Assembly (NCBI GenBank): GCA_043738625.1
Contig: JAYUFR010000003.1
Coordinates: 1 to 23,684, forward strand
Reading direction: 5' to 3'
Source: JANYCD01 sp043738625
GTDB taxonomy: Bacteria; Pseudomonadota; Gammaproteobacteria; Burkholderiales; Rhodocyclaceae
Length of the DNA stretch: 23,684 nucleotides
Positions 8,487 through 15,628 of the stretch are shown one piece after another. Made by a program: the position numbers and the translations under genes. Below the pieces are notes generated by a model that searched no databases, was not told the DNA's origin, and saw only the letters and a list, made by a program, of their open reading frames with translations. The first letter of the stretch is position 1. Each line of letters begins with the position of its first letter.

Positions 8487-9492
8487 ATGGGAACGACCTG
8501 CAAGCATTTGAGTTGTGAAGAGCGGACGATGATTCAGTTGAGTCTTGAGCAAGGCTGCACGCTGCGAGCAATTGCCCGCAGCGTGCAGCGTGCGCCGAGT
8601 TCAGTCAGCCGTGAGTTGAAGCGCAATTTTGTTGGAGCAATCCGGCGACAGCGCCGAAGAAGCGAGGGCGTCCGCTGGTTGCCGGCGGGTATCGCACGCC
8701 GCTGGCGCAGCAGCGAGCCGATGGACGGGCGAGTACGGCAAGATGCCCATCGCGACTGGCTATAGACGGGCCATTGTGGGGCCATGTCGAACGCCTTCTG
8801 CGGGATCGTCATTCGCCCGAACAAGTCGCAGGCATACTGCAACGGATGAACCCGGACCAAGCGAGCCTTCAGGTCAGCACGAAACGATCTACACCGCCCT
8901 CTACGCGACGCCGCGCGGAACCTTGCGCACCGAGTTGATTGCCTGCCTACGCCAAGCCCGCAAGAGTCGCCGACCGCGCGCCAGAGGTGAAGATCGCCGG
9001 GGCACGATCCCCAATATGACCAGCAGCGCCCGCAATGCGTCTTCCATCGGTACCTGGGTTGAGCGGACCACGCTCTTTGTGACCTTGGCCAAAATGAAAG
9101 ATGCCACCGCCGAGGCAGCGGTGACCGCCTTTGGCTCCGTCCTCAATCGCATTGATGCGCAACAGCGTCTTTCCATGACCTACGATCCAGGGCGCGAGAT
9201 GGCGCAACACGAACGGCTTTCCGCTATTACGGGGGTCGCGGTCTACTTTGCCGATCCGCACAGCCTCTGGCAGCGCGGCATCAACGAGAATACCAACGGC
9301 TTGCTGCGTCAGTATTTCCCAAAAGGAACCGACTTTTCCGGGTTCTCTCAAGACGACCTTGATGCCGTCGCTTGGCAACTCAACACCCGGCCGCGTATGA
9401 GCCTCAACTTCCGTTGCCCGGCCGAACTATTTATGCCAACATCCTTCGACTTCTTTAAGCATCATCATCAACTTGTTGCACTTCGGACTTGA
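8487..9492 (+). pseudogene. IS30-family transposase, frameshifted and internally deleted
   Basis: The N-terminus (ATG 8487, HLSCEERTMIQLSLEQG and RAIARSVQRAPSSVSREL) is the helix-turn-helix of IS30 transposases. After about 47 codons the frame shifts; the conserved middle (HSPEQVAGILQRMNPDQA, then HETIYTALYATPRGTLRTEL) reads in two other frames. The catalytic half continues with TLFVTLAKMKDATAEAAVTA and INENTNGLLRQYFPKGTDFS. The segment that normally carries the first DDE aspartate (family pattern GHWEGDLI) is missing between GTIPNMTSS and GTWVERTT. The second-Asp region reads MTYDPGREM, where the family usually has a D-x-G sequence with Gln or Arg at x. With frameshifts and a missing catalytic residue it cannot be active. 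Confidence 0.88.
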
Positions 9493-9499
9493 AACCGCC
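9474..9499 (-). repeat. IS30-family right terminal inverted repeat
   Basis: Reverse complement of this 26-bp end matches 8437-8462 with five mismatches. It overlaps the last codons of the broken transposase and is followed by AAG at 9500-9502. Confidence 0.85.
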
Positions 9500-9576
9500 A
9501 AGGGATATAGCGGCATACCGAAGCGGAAGTTTTTTTGAGTCTTTCAGGAAGGAGTCATTATCCTGATAACCATGCG

Positions 9577-10986
9577 CTACTGTCGTAGCAGTTCACACTT
9601 GCTCTTATCTACAAGTGGAATCTCGATCGTTACTACCAAACCGCTGCCGGTCGACGAAGCATTAAGAATGATTCGTCCCGAATGCAGAAGAGCGATCTCC
9701 CGCGCAATCGGCAATCCGAGACCAGTGCCCTCGATGTTTGTTGTCTCTCCGCGATAAAAGCGTTCAAGAACCTTTTCGCGTTCATCAACAGGAATTCCAG
9801 GGCCCGTGTCAGTTATTGAAATTTTTACATAGCCATTGATCGAGCGCACCGACACTCTGACCTTACCGTCTCGGTGCGTGTAGCGTATGCCGTTGTCAAC
9901 GAGGTTGACAAACATCTCGGCGAGGAGGTGTCGATCGCCGCATACGTCTATCTGCTGGGAGTCGCCGCTGAGGCTGATGTCGATATTTTTCTCCATTGCA
10001 AATGGAACCATCGTGGCGACCGCCTCTTGTATAACCTCTTGTAAATCAAGGTGCTCTGTCGTCAGCAACTGATCAGGACCGGCCTCAGCACGGCTGAGGC
10101 TCAGCAATTGATTCGCCAAGCGCGAAAGTCGCGCGGTAGCCGCATCCATCTGGTGGATGATGGATGCCATTATTTTGGGGTCTTGAGTACGAGACGCGAG
10201 TTCCACTTGTGTCCGTAACACCGTTATTGGTGTGCGCAGTTGATGGGTTGCATCGGCGATGAAGCGGCGCCGAGCCTGGATGATTTGCCCTAGGCGAAGC
10301 ATCAAATCGTTAATGACTGTTACCTGTTTGTGAACTTCCGTCGGTAGCCCAGTCGTATCCAGAGGACTGAGATCTTCATGGGTTCGTTTCGAGAGTGATT
10401 CACTTATTCGACTTAAGGGAGATATGCCACGTCCGACACCAAACCAGACCAACCATGCGATACCGACGATAAATGCTAACTGTGGAATGATCATTGATAG
10501 CAGCGCCGTACGAGCCATCTTGACGCGCTTGCGGGTGGTTTCAGCCACTTGGACTAGAAGTTTTTCGGACGTGCCATCGACGCTATAGATCGCATACTCC
10601 CCCAGCCGTAATGATTGTCCGTCAATGGTTATATCGTAAAAGTGCATATTGCTGACTGGGTTGGAGAAATGCCTCGGGAGCACGTGATTCCCAATTAGGA
10701 TATTTCCTTTTGGGCCCGAAACACTGAAGTAGACTAGGTCGAATTCATCGAATTCCAACATTTGTCTCGCTGCCGGCGAGAGCTCGATCGAATAAATATC
10801 GTGGTTCTTCTGTACCTGCCCTGCGACTGTCAGTACAGTATCTTCGAGTTCGTGATCGTAGGCTTGGTTAGCGAAATGCAATACAATGAAATAGGTCGAA
10901 ACAACCCATATGCTGGTCAGCAGAAAGATTGGGGGCAATAGCCAAAAAAGCAGGTGTTTCTGTAGGGAGGATCGCTCAGTGTTCAT
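9577..10986 (-). CDS. Two-component sensor histidine kinase, TctE/QseC-like
   Basis: From ATG 10986 this is a 469-residue membrane kinase. It has two membrane segments (about residues 12-38 and 162-185) flanking a periplasmic sensor of roughly 125 residues, a HAMP-like linker, then the H-box ATHQLRTPITVLRTQ (phospho-acceptor His248) and the ATPase boxes VNLVDNGIRYTH (N), DTGPGIP (G1) and GTGLGLPIA (G2). The sensor domain has the 2CSK_N-like look of TctE/QseC kinases. It autophosphorylates and passes the phosphate to the regulator encoded just upstream; the start overlaps the regulator stop by 11 bp. An earlier start at 11010 is possible but overlaps more. The signal sensed is unknown; proximity to the efflux operon makes metal or envelope stress a guess only. 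Confidence 0.92.
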   Translation of the reverse strand: MNTERSSLQKHLLFWLLPPIFLLTSIWVVSTYFIVLHFANQAYDHELEDTVLTVAGQVQKNHDIYSIELSPAARQMLEFDEFDLVYFSVSGPKGNILIGNHVLPRHFSNPVSNMHFYDITIDGQSLRLGEYAIYSVDGTSEKLLVQVAETTRKRVKMARTALLSMIIPQLAFIVGIAWLVWFGVGRGISPLSRISESLSKRTHEDLSPLDTTGLPTEVHKQVTVINDLMLRLGQIIQARRRFIADATHQLRTPITVLRTQVELASRTQDPKIMASIIHQMDAATARLSRLANQLLSLSRAEAGPDQLLTTEHLDLQEVIQEAVATMVPFAMEKNIDISLSGDSQQIDVCGDRHLLAEMFVNLVDNGIRYTHRDGKVRVSVRSINGYVKISITDTGPGIPVDEREKVLERFYRGETTNIEGTGLGLPIAREIALLHSGRIILNASSTGSGLVVTIEIPLVDKSKCELLRQ

Positions 10987-11647
10987 CGTAAGTTTCGAGC
11001 ACGTAGCCAAGTCCGTGAATGGTTTTTATTTTTAACCCGTAAGGTGCCAGCCTTTTGCGCAGACGGTGGATATGGACCTCGATCGCGTTTTCGCCGATTT
11101 CTGACTCCCATGTGCTCATCTGAGCGGCGAGCTTTGATTTGATAACCACTTGTCCCACGCGCTGCATTAAAGCCTCGAGAACCCTAATTTCGCGTAGCAA
11201 TAAATCGAGCGGCTCACCGTTAAACGATACTTGTCGGGTTTTACATTCGAGCGTTAACGGGCCGTTTGATAACACCAGATCTCCGCCGGAGGAACGGCGA
11301 ATTAACGCGCGAACACGAGCCTCCAGTTCGGGTAGCGCAAATGGTTTTATAAGGTAATCATCTGCGCCAATATCAAGGCCTTTGACTCTCTCGTGGATGT
11401 CATCTCGGGCAGTTAATACCATAACCGCGGTCTTATCCTTCCTGGCGCGGAGATTTCTTAACACTTCAATGCCATCCATTTTGGGCAATCCCAAGTCAAG
11501 GATTACCAGATCATAGATACCCATCATTAGGGCAGTGTCGGCAGCTCGACCATCAGCGACGTCATCAATACCGAACCCTGCGGAACGCATTGCGTGAGTT
11601 AACGTTTCCCGCAAAGCTGGGTCATCTTCAACCAGAAGAATTCTCAT
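10976..11647 (-). CDS. Response regulator, OmpR/PhoB family (TctD/QseB-like)
   Basis: This 223-residue regulator has an N-terminal receiver domain with the acidic pair EDD (residues 7-9), phospho-acceptor Asp51 (VILDLGLPKMDG), the conserved Thr (VLTARDD) and Lys (YLIKPFALPELEAR), followed by a winged-helix output domain ending IKTIHGLGYVLE. It should bind direct repeats when phosphorylated by the kinase encoded next. It is first in a two-gene operon on the minus strand, divergent from the GT4 glycosyltransferase. A direct repeat of GTAAG spaced by 11 bp lies 32-47 bp upstream of the ATG and may be its autoregulatory site. The protein looks complete. Confidence 0.94.
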   Translation of the reverse strand: MRILLVEDDPALRETLTHAMRSAGFGIDDVADGRAADTALMMGIYDLVILDLGLPKMDGIEVLRNLRARKDKTAVMVLTARDDIHERVKGLDIGADDYLIKPFALPELEARVRALIRRSSGGDLVLSNGPLTLECKTRQVSFNGEPLDLLLREIRVLEALMQRVGQVVIKSKLAAQMSTWESEIGENAIEVHIHRLRKRLAPYGLKIKTIHGLGYVLETYDEH

Positions 11648-11678
11648 TTATGGTCAGTCAAATAATTAGGTGGGCGAA

Positions 11679-11694
11679 GTAAGTTCCTTGTAAG
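11679..11694 (-). promoter_or_regulatory. Candidate response-regulator box upstream of the two-component operon
   Basis: On the minus strand the sequence reads CTTAC-N6-CTTAC (plus-strand GTAAG at 11679-11683 and 11690-11694), an 11-bp period as OmpR-family dimers require. It resembles the CTTAA-N6-CTTAA type of site described for QseB/TctD-like regulators, and it lies just upstream of the regulator ATG at 11647. It could equally affect the divergent glycosyltransferase gene. Pattern seen directly; function inferred. Confidence 0.45.
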
Positions 11695-11786
11695 ACGAAT
11701 AAAGATTTTTGAAAGGCGACTGCCATTATCGTCCGCGCCTTAACAAATTATTCGGCTTGCATTCGGGCCTATGAGGTTACCGCAAT

Positions 11787-12971
11787 ATGATAGAGCGCGC
11801 CCGTAGTGTCATTGTTCCCTCTGCGCCCCCGACTACAAAACTATTCGCTACGTCCAAAGTCCCCATTCGCATCATCCACACGGAATGGTCGGACGGTTGG
11901 GGAGGCCAAGAGCACCGTATTGTCAATGAAATGCTGGGAATGCAGCGACGCGGCCACCAGATGCTGCTGGTGACCCGCTCAGATGCCCGAATCGCGGAGC
12001 AGGCAAAAGCCAGAGGTATCGCGGTAAGACTATTGCCTTTCAAGGGTAAAGCCGATGCCTCCACGATTCTTCCCCTTCGACGCTGGATTCGCGATGAGGA
12101 TTATCAGATCGTCAACACGCATAGCAGCATTGACAGTTGGATTGGAATGTTTGCAACGCGTGGTACAAAAGCAAAGCTAGTTCGAACACGCCATCTCAAT
12201 ATTCCGCTAAAGAGACACTGGACCAACTTTGTCCACTACTTCTATGATCGCGTGATCACTTGCGGAGAAATCATGCGAGACCGCTTGATCATGGAATGCG
12301 GGTTTCCTTCTGAACTTCTAGTAAGCATCCCGACGGGCATCGATTTTGAGGCGTTTCAACCTGTTCGGCGTCGTCTTGACGTACGAACCGAATTAGGTAT
12401 TCCGTTGCAATCGTTCGTGGTTCTGATGGTCGGAATAGTTCGCAGCGTGAAACGGCACGATCTTGCCTTGGCTACATTCGCAAAATTCCAAGCCAGTTGG
12501 CACGACGCACGCTTGGTCATCGTCGGTGATGGGCCAAAGCTCTTGGAGTGCCAGAAGCTCGCCAATGAGCTCGGTATCCAACCACATGTCTCATTTCTTG
12601 GTTTTCGGAACGACGTGGCGGATCTAATGAATGCTGCGGATGTCTTACTTTTAACCTCACAATCCGAGGGGGTACCTCAGGCAATTACGCAGGCGCTGGG
12701 ATTAGGCCTCCCGGTTGTAGCCACCGATGTTGGTGGCGTTCCCGAACTTATCAAAAACGAAAAGACTGGGTTGTTAGCGCCTGCGGGTGATAGGAATGGT
12801 TTATCAAACGCTTTGGCAAGAATCGCGAATGATCGGACATTGGGGCGAGAACTCGGCCGGCGTGGGCAAACGTACGTCCATCGTTGCTTGGACGTTGATC
12901 GAATGTGCAGTGCAACAGAACTACTCTACCGCCAAATGTGCAAAGCAGGCAAGAAACTGGGGCAGTCATAA
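11787..12971 (+). CDS. Glycosyltransferase family 4 (GT-B fold)
   Basis: This 394-residue cytoplasmic or membrane-associated enzyme has the GT-B layout. The N-terminal domain starts IRIIHTEWSDGWGGQEHRIV (donor/acceptor glycine loop), and the C-terminal Rossmann domain holds GIVRSVKRHDLALATFA, LVIVGDGPKL and the nucleotide-sugar site TSQSEGVPQAITQALGLGLP followed by VVATDVGGVPELI. In the usual E-x7-E motif the second Glu is Gln here (EGVPQAITQ); related GT4 subgroups tolerate such changes, so loss of activity should not be assumed. It probably adds a sugar to lipopolysaccharide core or another surface glycan. A GAGG ribosome site lies ten bases before ATG 11787. A zinc-ribbon methyltransferase follows 68 bp downstream. 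Confidence 0.9.
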   Translation: MIERARSVIVPSAPPTTKLFATSKVPIRIIHTEWSDGWGGQEHRIVNEMLGMQRRGHQMLLVTRSDARIAEQAKARGIAVRLLPFKGKADASTILPLRRWIRDEDYQIVNTHSSIDSWIGMFATRGTKAKLVRTRHLNIPLKRHWTNFVHYFYDRVITCGEIMRDRLIMECGFPSELLVSIPTGIDFEAFQPVRRRLDVRTELGIPLQSFVVLMVGIVRSVKRHDLALATFAKFQASWHDARLVIVGDGPKLLECQKLANELGIQPHVSFLGFRNDVADLMNAADVLLLTSQSEGVPQAITQALGLGLPVVATDVGGVPELIKNEKTGLLAPAGDRNGLSNALARIANDRTLGRELGRRGQTYVHRCLDVDRMCSATELLYRQMCKAGKKLGQS

Positions 12972-13039
12972 AAAAGTAACCGCCGTAATCTATAAGTCAC
13001 CCGATTTTAAGCCCCGGCGAAAACCCATAAATATTCTTT

Positions 13040-13855
13040 ATGAATCATTGTCTGCTTTGCGATTCCTGTCACCTTCAAATCAGAGATTCACAAGCAGTTT
13101 ATTGCAACGCTTGTGGCATTCTCATCAACAGTAATGCGAGACCTTTGGACTATGCCGAGGGTGGTGGCCAGGCTCCACCGGATGATTCAAAAAAACGCTG
13201 GCGTATCGAGAATGGACGGATGCGGCTGGCTTTGATTGCGCCTTTCGTCGATCACCACAGCGTTTTCATCGACATCGGGTGTGGCTCTGGGGAGACCCTT
13301 GAAGCTGCCTCCGCGTTCTTTGCCCATAGAATCGGCTTCGACACCAATCCTGCGCTGATCTCACATGTTCGCGAATGCTCCAATGCCACAGTCTTCAGAG
13401 CAAATTTCGACAACACGTTAATTTCAAATCTGTTGTCGTCTTACGGCAAGGTTTTTGCGGCATCCCATGTGCTTGAACATCTCGAACATCCGCTGGTACT
13501 GACCGATGAGATTGTCGCAGCGATGAGTCCGGGAGATCTTCTTTACATTGAAGTACCGCTTCATACAGGACAATCGTTTCGTGACTTTGGGTACGACTGG
13601 TCACTTTGGAACCACGAACACATGGCCTTGTACGCGATGCATTCACTCGATTTCATTTCACGTCACACCGGGCTACAGGTGCTACATCGTGGTACGCGCA
13701 TTTTCGCTCGCGGTTCAAAAAGTGGTAGTACGCGATTACGCCTCCTTATACGATCGCCATTTCGCTTTCTGAAAACCGTTATTAGAAAAGGACGACACAG
13801 TATCGCCGACGTAATGGTTGCGGATTATGGTTGCATCGTGTTACGCAAAAATTAG
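13040..13855 (+). CDS. Class I SAM-dependent methyltransferase with N-terminal zinc ribbon
   Basis: This 271-residue protein starts with a small zinc-ribbon-like segment (Cys4, Cys7, Cys22, Cys25 in two CxxC pairs) and continues with a Rossmann methyltransferase: SAM-binding motif I VFIDIGCGSGETLEAA, the acidic end of strand 2 (GFDTNP), and the post-motif ASHVLEHLEHPLVL typical of Methyltransf_11/23 enzymes. This architecture is common in sugar or lipid methyltransferases of surface-polysaccharide loci, which agrees with the GT4 gene before it. A short C-terminal basic region (LIRSPFRFLKTVIRKGRH) may contact membrane or substrate. No clear ribosome site precedes ATG 13040, so the start is uncertain, but the cysteine pairs support it. 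The acceptor is unknown. Confidence 0.85.
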   Translation: MNHCLLCDSCHLQIRDSQAVYCNACGILINSNARPLDYAEGGGQAPPDDSKKRWRIENGRMRLALIAPFVDHHSVFIDIGCGSGETLEAASAFFAHRIGFDTNPALISHVRECSNATVFRANFDNTLISNLLSSYGKVFAASHVLEHLEHPLVLTDEIVAAMSPGDLLYIEVPLHTGQSFRDFGYDWSLWNHEHMALYAMHSLDFISRHTGLQVLHRGTRIFARGSKSGSTRLRLLIRSPFRFLKTVIRKGRHSIADVMVADYGCIVLRKN

Positions 13856-14100
13856 TCGCGTCATACTTTGGCAATAAACGGGGAGGTAAGGGACAAAGTC
13901 CAAAGTGTTACTCAAATTGAATTGTCCGAGCGAACATCTGCTTTAGGTTGCGGACATACAGATTGAAACTTCAAGGCAATGATGGTCGAATGACGGGTCC
14001 CGATCTGTTCGTTGTCTGATACTCGCTCGCCTGAATCAATACTGAAATATCGCTGTCCGCCAGAGTGTTGTTGTCGTTTTGAAATTAAACTGCCTCATAA
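13856..14100. other. Intergenic stretch with inverted repeats
   Basis: No gene is visible here. The stretch contains a degenerate TCTGCTTTAGGTTGCGGACA (13937-13956) resembling the repeat copies farther right. It ends in a nested inverted repeat: GTTGTTGTCG (14067-14076) pairs with CGACAACAAC (14109-14118), and inside it ACTGC (14089-14093) pairs with GCAGT (14102-14106). The right arms run into the ArdC remnant. Confidence 0.5.
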
Positions 14101-14460
14101 TGCAGTCGCGACAACAACAAATTCCGCTTTGAGAAGGCCGAAACATTTTATGCTGTTGCGCTACATGAAATGACCCACTCCACTGGCCACAAGTCACGGC
14201 TGGCGCGTGGCTTCTCCGGACGCTTTGGTGATGAAGCGTATGCGTTTGAAGAACTAATCGCGGAGCTTGGTTCCGCGTTCGCTTGCGCTGACCTGGAATT
14301 GACGCCGGCAACGATGGATGACCACGCGAGCTACATCGAGAACTGGTTGCGTATTCTCAAGAATGATAAGCGCGCCATCTTCACGGCAGCGAGTCAGGCC
14401 AGCAAGGCGCATGATTACATCGTCAATTGTGCGGCCCGCGAAGAGCGCGCGGCAGCGTAA
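14101..14460 (+). pseudogene. C-terminal remnant of an ArdC-like antirestriction metallopeptidase
   Basis: An open frame begins right after a TAA at 14098 and runs to TAA 14458-14460. It encodes the zincin motif LHEMTHSTGHKSRLAR (HExxH, residues about 22-26 of the remnant) and the family's C-terminal block FGDEAYAFEELIAELGSAF, then DHASYIENWL and RAIFTAASQASKAHDYI. ArdC proteins have an N-terminal single-strand-DNA-binding domain and this metallopeptidase domain, and protect incoming plasmid DNA from restriction. Here the N-terminal domain and any start signal are absent: the best internal ATG (14170) would remove the HEx part. It is therefore a broken plasmid or conjugative-element gene. The C-terminus itself is well preserved. 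Confidence 0.83.
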
Positions 14461-14505
14461 TGGCAGGCGGTGAGTTTGCGGACTGACGGCACTGCGTAAG
14501 CAGAA

Positions 14506-14539
14506 TGCCTCTGCGGGTTTCCCCGTTGGGGCATTTTTT
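14506..14539 (+). terminator. Rho-independent terminator
   Basis: A 12-bp stem with one mismatch and a GU pair (TGCCTCTGCGGG with CCCGTTGGGGCA), a four-base loop and a run of six T. It lies 46 bp after the ArdC remnant stop and probably once ended that transcript. Confidence 0.75.
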
Positions 14540-14606
14540 GCGTCGCGCGCAGCAATAATGCCGCGCGTTTTTACGGCCTAAGCAAAATCCTCAATGTTCC
14601 CAAAGT

Positions 14607-14628
14607 GCGCCCCGCCAAGGCGGGGCGC
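14607..14628 (+). repeat. Perfect GC-rich hairpin
   Basis: GCGCCCCGCC and GGCGGGGCGC form a perfect 10-bp stem with an AA spacer, followed by TTTAG. It is too weak in T to call a terminator firmly; it may be a transcription-ending or REP-like palindrome. Confidence 0.5.
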
Positions 14629-15030
14629 TTTAGTACTACGGAAGCAAAATCTACCAGCCTGCATCTTTGGCTCGGGTGAGAGGCGCTCTCTTCTTGTCAA
14701 TTGTTCTTTTATCGTACCGGGTGAGTTTGCGGGCTCAGGTATCTGAAGAACTGCCATTAGTAACTTTGACCTTGCCCCTGAAAAACACTTTTGAAACCTA
14801 TTAATATTTTTTTTCGACGTCTTTGTGTAACGGCATTACTTTAGCTGCGCAATCTGATGACGATGGTATCAGGTCAGCAAAGCGTTACTAAGCAGAGCGT
14901 CGTTTTTAAAAGCTGATCGGCTCCTGGGTGCCGGGAGCACTCGGTCAAGAACTGGCTCATAAGCAGCCGCTCACGCTTTCAACATTTTGCCTGAACGGGC
15001 TGTAGGGCATATTACCGAAATTCGGGAACC

Positions 15031-15057
15031 GGCAGTTCCCGGCACATATCGGACATT
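15031..15057 (+). repeat. Dispersed repeat, copy 1
   Basis: Contains TTCCCGGCACATATCGGACA. It shares the core GGCAC-[AC]-TA-[TA]-CGGACA with 15508-15535 and 16171-16200, always on the plus strand. A family of short intergenic repeats is likely. Confidence 0.55.
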
Positions 15058-15129
15058 GAAGAGGTCCTCTCAATTTGATCGCGGGTACTTCCTTGGTTTG
15101 CTCCTCGCCCACGATCAACGACGTGAGTA

Positions 15130-15313
15130 TGAAACCGATGAATGCCGCCTTGAGAAATGCGCTACGCATGTTCAGCGAAAAGATGACTTTGTCGTCGCCA
15201 TCGTGGATCAGGAGTTCACACTCAAGGAACTGACCGTGAAGCGCGACAAGTTCGCCCGCAAGCCCCACAACCCACACTCGGCTACCCGGTGATCCGGCCC
15301 AAGGGCGAACTGG
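15130..15313 (+). pseudogene. umuD remnant (S24 peptidase C-terminal part)
   Basis: Translation gives RKDDFVVAIVDQEFTLKEL (from 15176) and KFARKPHNP, the C-terminal part of UmuD/LexA-type S24 peptidases; the Lys in FTLKEL is at the position of the catalytic lysine. A one-base frameshift near 15270 is needed to continue as TLGYPVIRPKGELE, which ends the domain. The N-terminal part with the cleavage site and catalytic serine is missing. UmuD, after RecA-stimulated self-cleavage, is the accessory subunit of DNA polymerase V; plasmids and conjugative elements often carry their own umuDC/mucAB pair. Boundaries are approximate and the call rests on motif recognition. Confidence 0.68.
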
Positions 15314-15492
15314 AGCTACGGTACCCTCTACGTCGACATGAGCGACCGCATAATGGCGGTATTGGGGAAGTTCTCGCCGGATCAGGAGGTGTACTCCCAT
15401 TGACGAATGCTTTCTCGGACTCGATGGCATCAGCCATGTCCATCTGTATGTGACTCATTTCTTAAAAAACTTCTGTGCGTCACCACACATTT
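15314..15492 (+). pseudogene. umuC remnant (Y-family polymerase palm fragment)
   Basis: Directly after the UmuD-like GELE, another frame reads SYGTLYVDMSDRIMAVLGKF then SPDQEVYS, and after a one-base insertion at about 15400 continues IDECFLGLDG. Joined, this gives the Y-family YSIDECF block that carries the catalytic Asp-Glu pair of UmuC/DinB polymerases, preceded by the usual LYxDMSxRxM helix. The first 70 or so residues of UmuC are missing, so a deletion has joined the umuD 3' end to the middle of umuC. After FLGLDG the frame runs on without similarity (ISHVHLYVTHFLKNFCAS) to TAG 15490-15492. It is non-functional. Probably part of the same lost mobile element as the ArdC remnant. Confidence 0.72.
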
Positions 15493-15507
15493 AGGATTAA
15501 ATGTTGC

Positions 15508-15535
15508 AGGCTTCCTGCGGCACCTATCGGACATG
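15508..15535 (+). repeat. Dispersed repeat, copy 2
   Basis: Contains CTGCGGCACCTATCGGACAT; the left side also forms the hairpin GCAGG-CTT-CCTGC (15506-15518). It matches copies at 15031 and 16171 in the GGCAC/CGGACA core. It lies about 95 bp before the Lys/Ala-rich gene. Confidence 0.55.
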
Positions 15536-15628
15536 CCAGGTCACGTCAACCGAGTTGAGCTTGGTACGTTAATACCAGAGCAAGTTCCCGTTTTTTTGAA
15601 TATACGATCCTCAGAGGAGTCTATTAAC

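Larger units (their letters stand above)
8437..9499 (+). mobile_element. IS30-family insertion sequence, inactivated
   Basis: A 1063-bp element. Its ends are 26-bp imperfect inverted repeats: 8437-8462 (GGCGGCCTCAAATATGAAGT...) and 9474-9499 (reverse complement GGCGGTTTCAAGTCCGAAGT...), with five mismatches. Both sides are flanked by AAG (8434-8436 and 9500-9502), a 3-bp target duplication as expected for this family. The internal sequence encodes a broken IS30-type transposase on the plus strand. The intact target duplication shows simple insertion rather than rearrangement; decay of the transposase came afterwards. The element separates the efflux operon from the two-component system. Confidence 0.88.
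14461..15129. other. Gene-poor stretch after the ArdC remnant
   Basis: About 670 bp without a credible gene. It holds two hairpins (listed separately), a 16-bp near-duplicate (GGTGAGTTTGCGGACT at 14469-14484 and the same with one change at 14720-14735), and the first copy of the GGCACATATCGGACA repeat at 15031-15057. The rest looks like eroded mobile-element DNA. Confidence 0.5.

Noticed and set aside
14987..15292. 101-codon frame as an independent gene
   Set aside because: Only its second half is meaningful, and it is the UmuD-like fragment; the first part contains a dispersed repeat, and the frame breaks at a frameshift.
15407..15628. Upstream extension of the Lys/Ala-rich protein gene
   Set aside because: The extension would read umuC remnant and repeat sequence and hide the signal peptide; ATG 15629 has a proper ribosome site.
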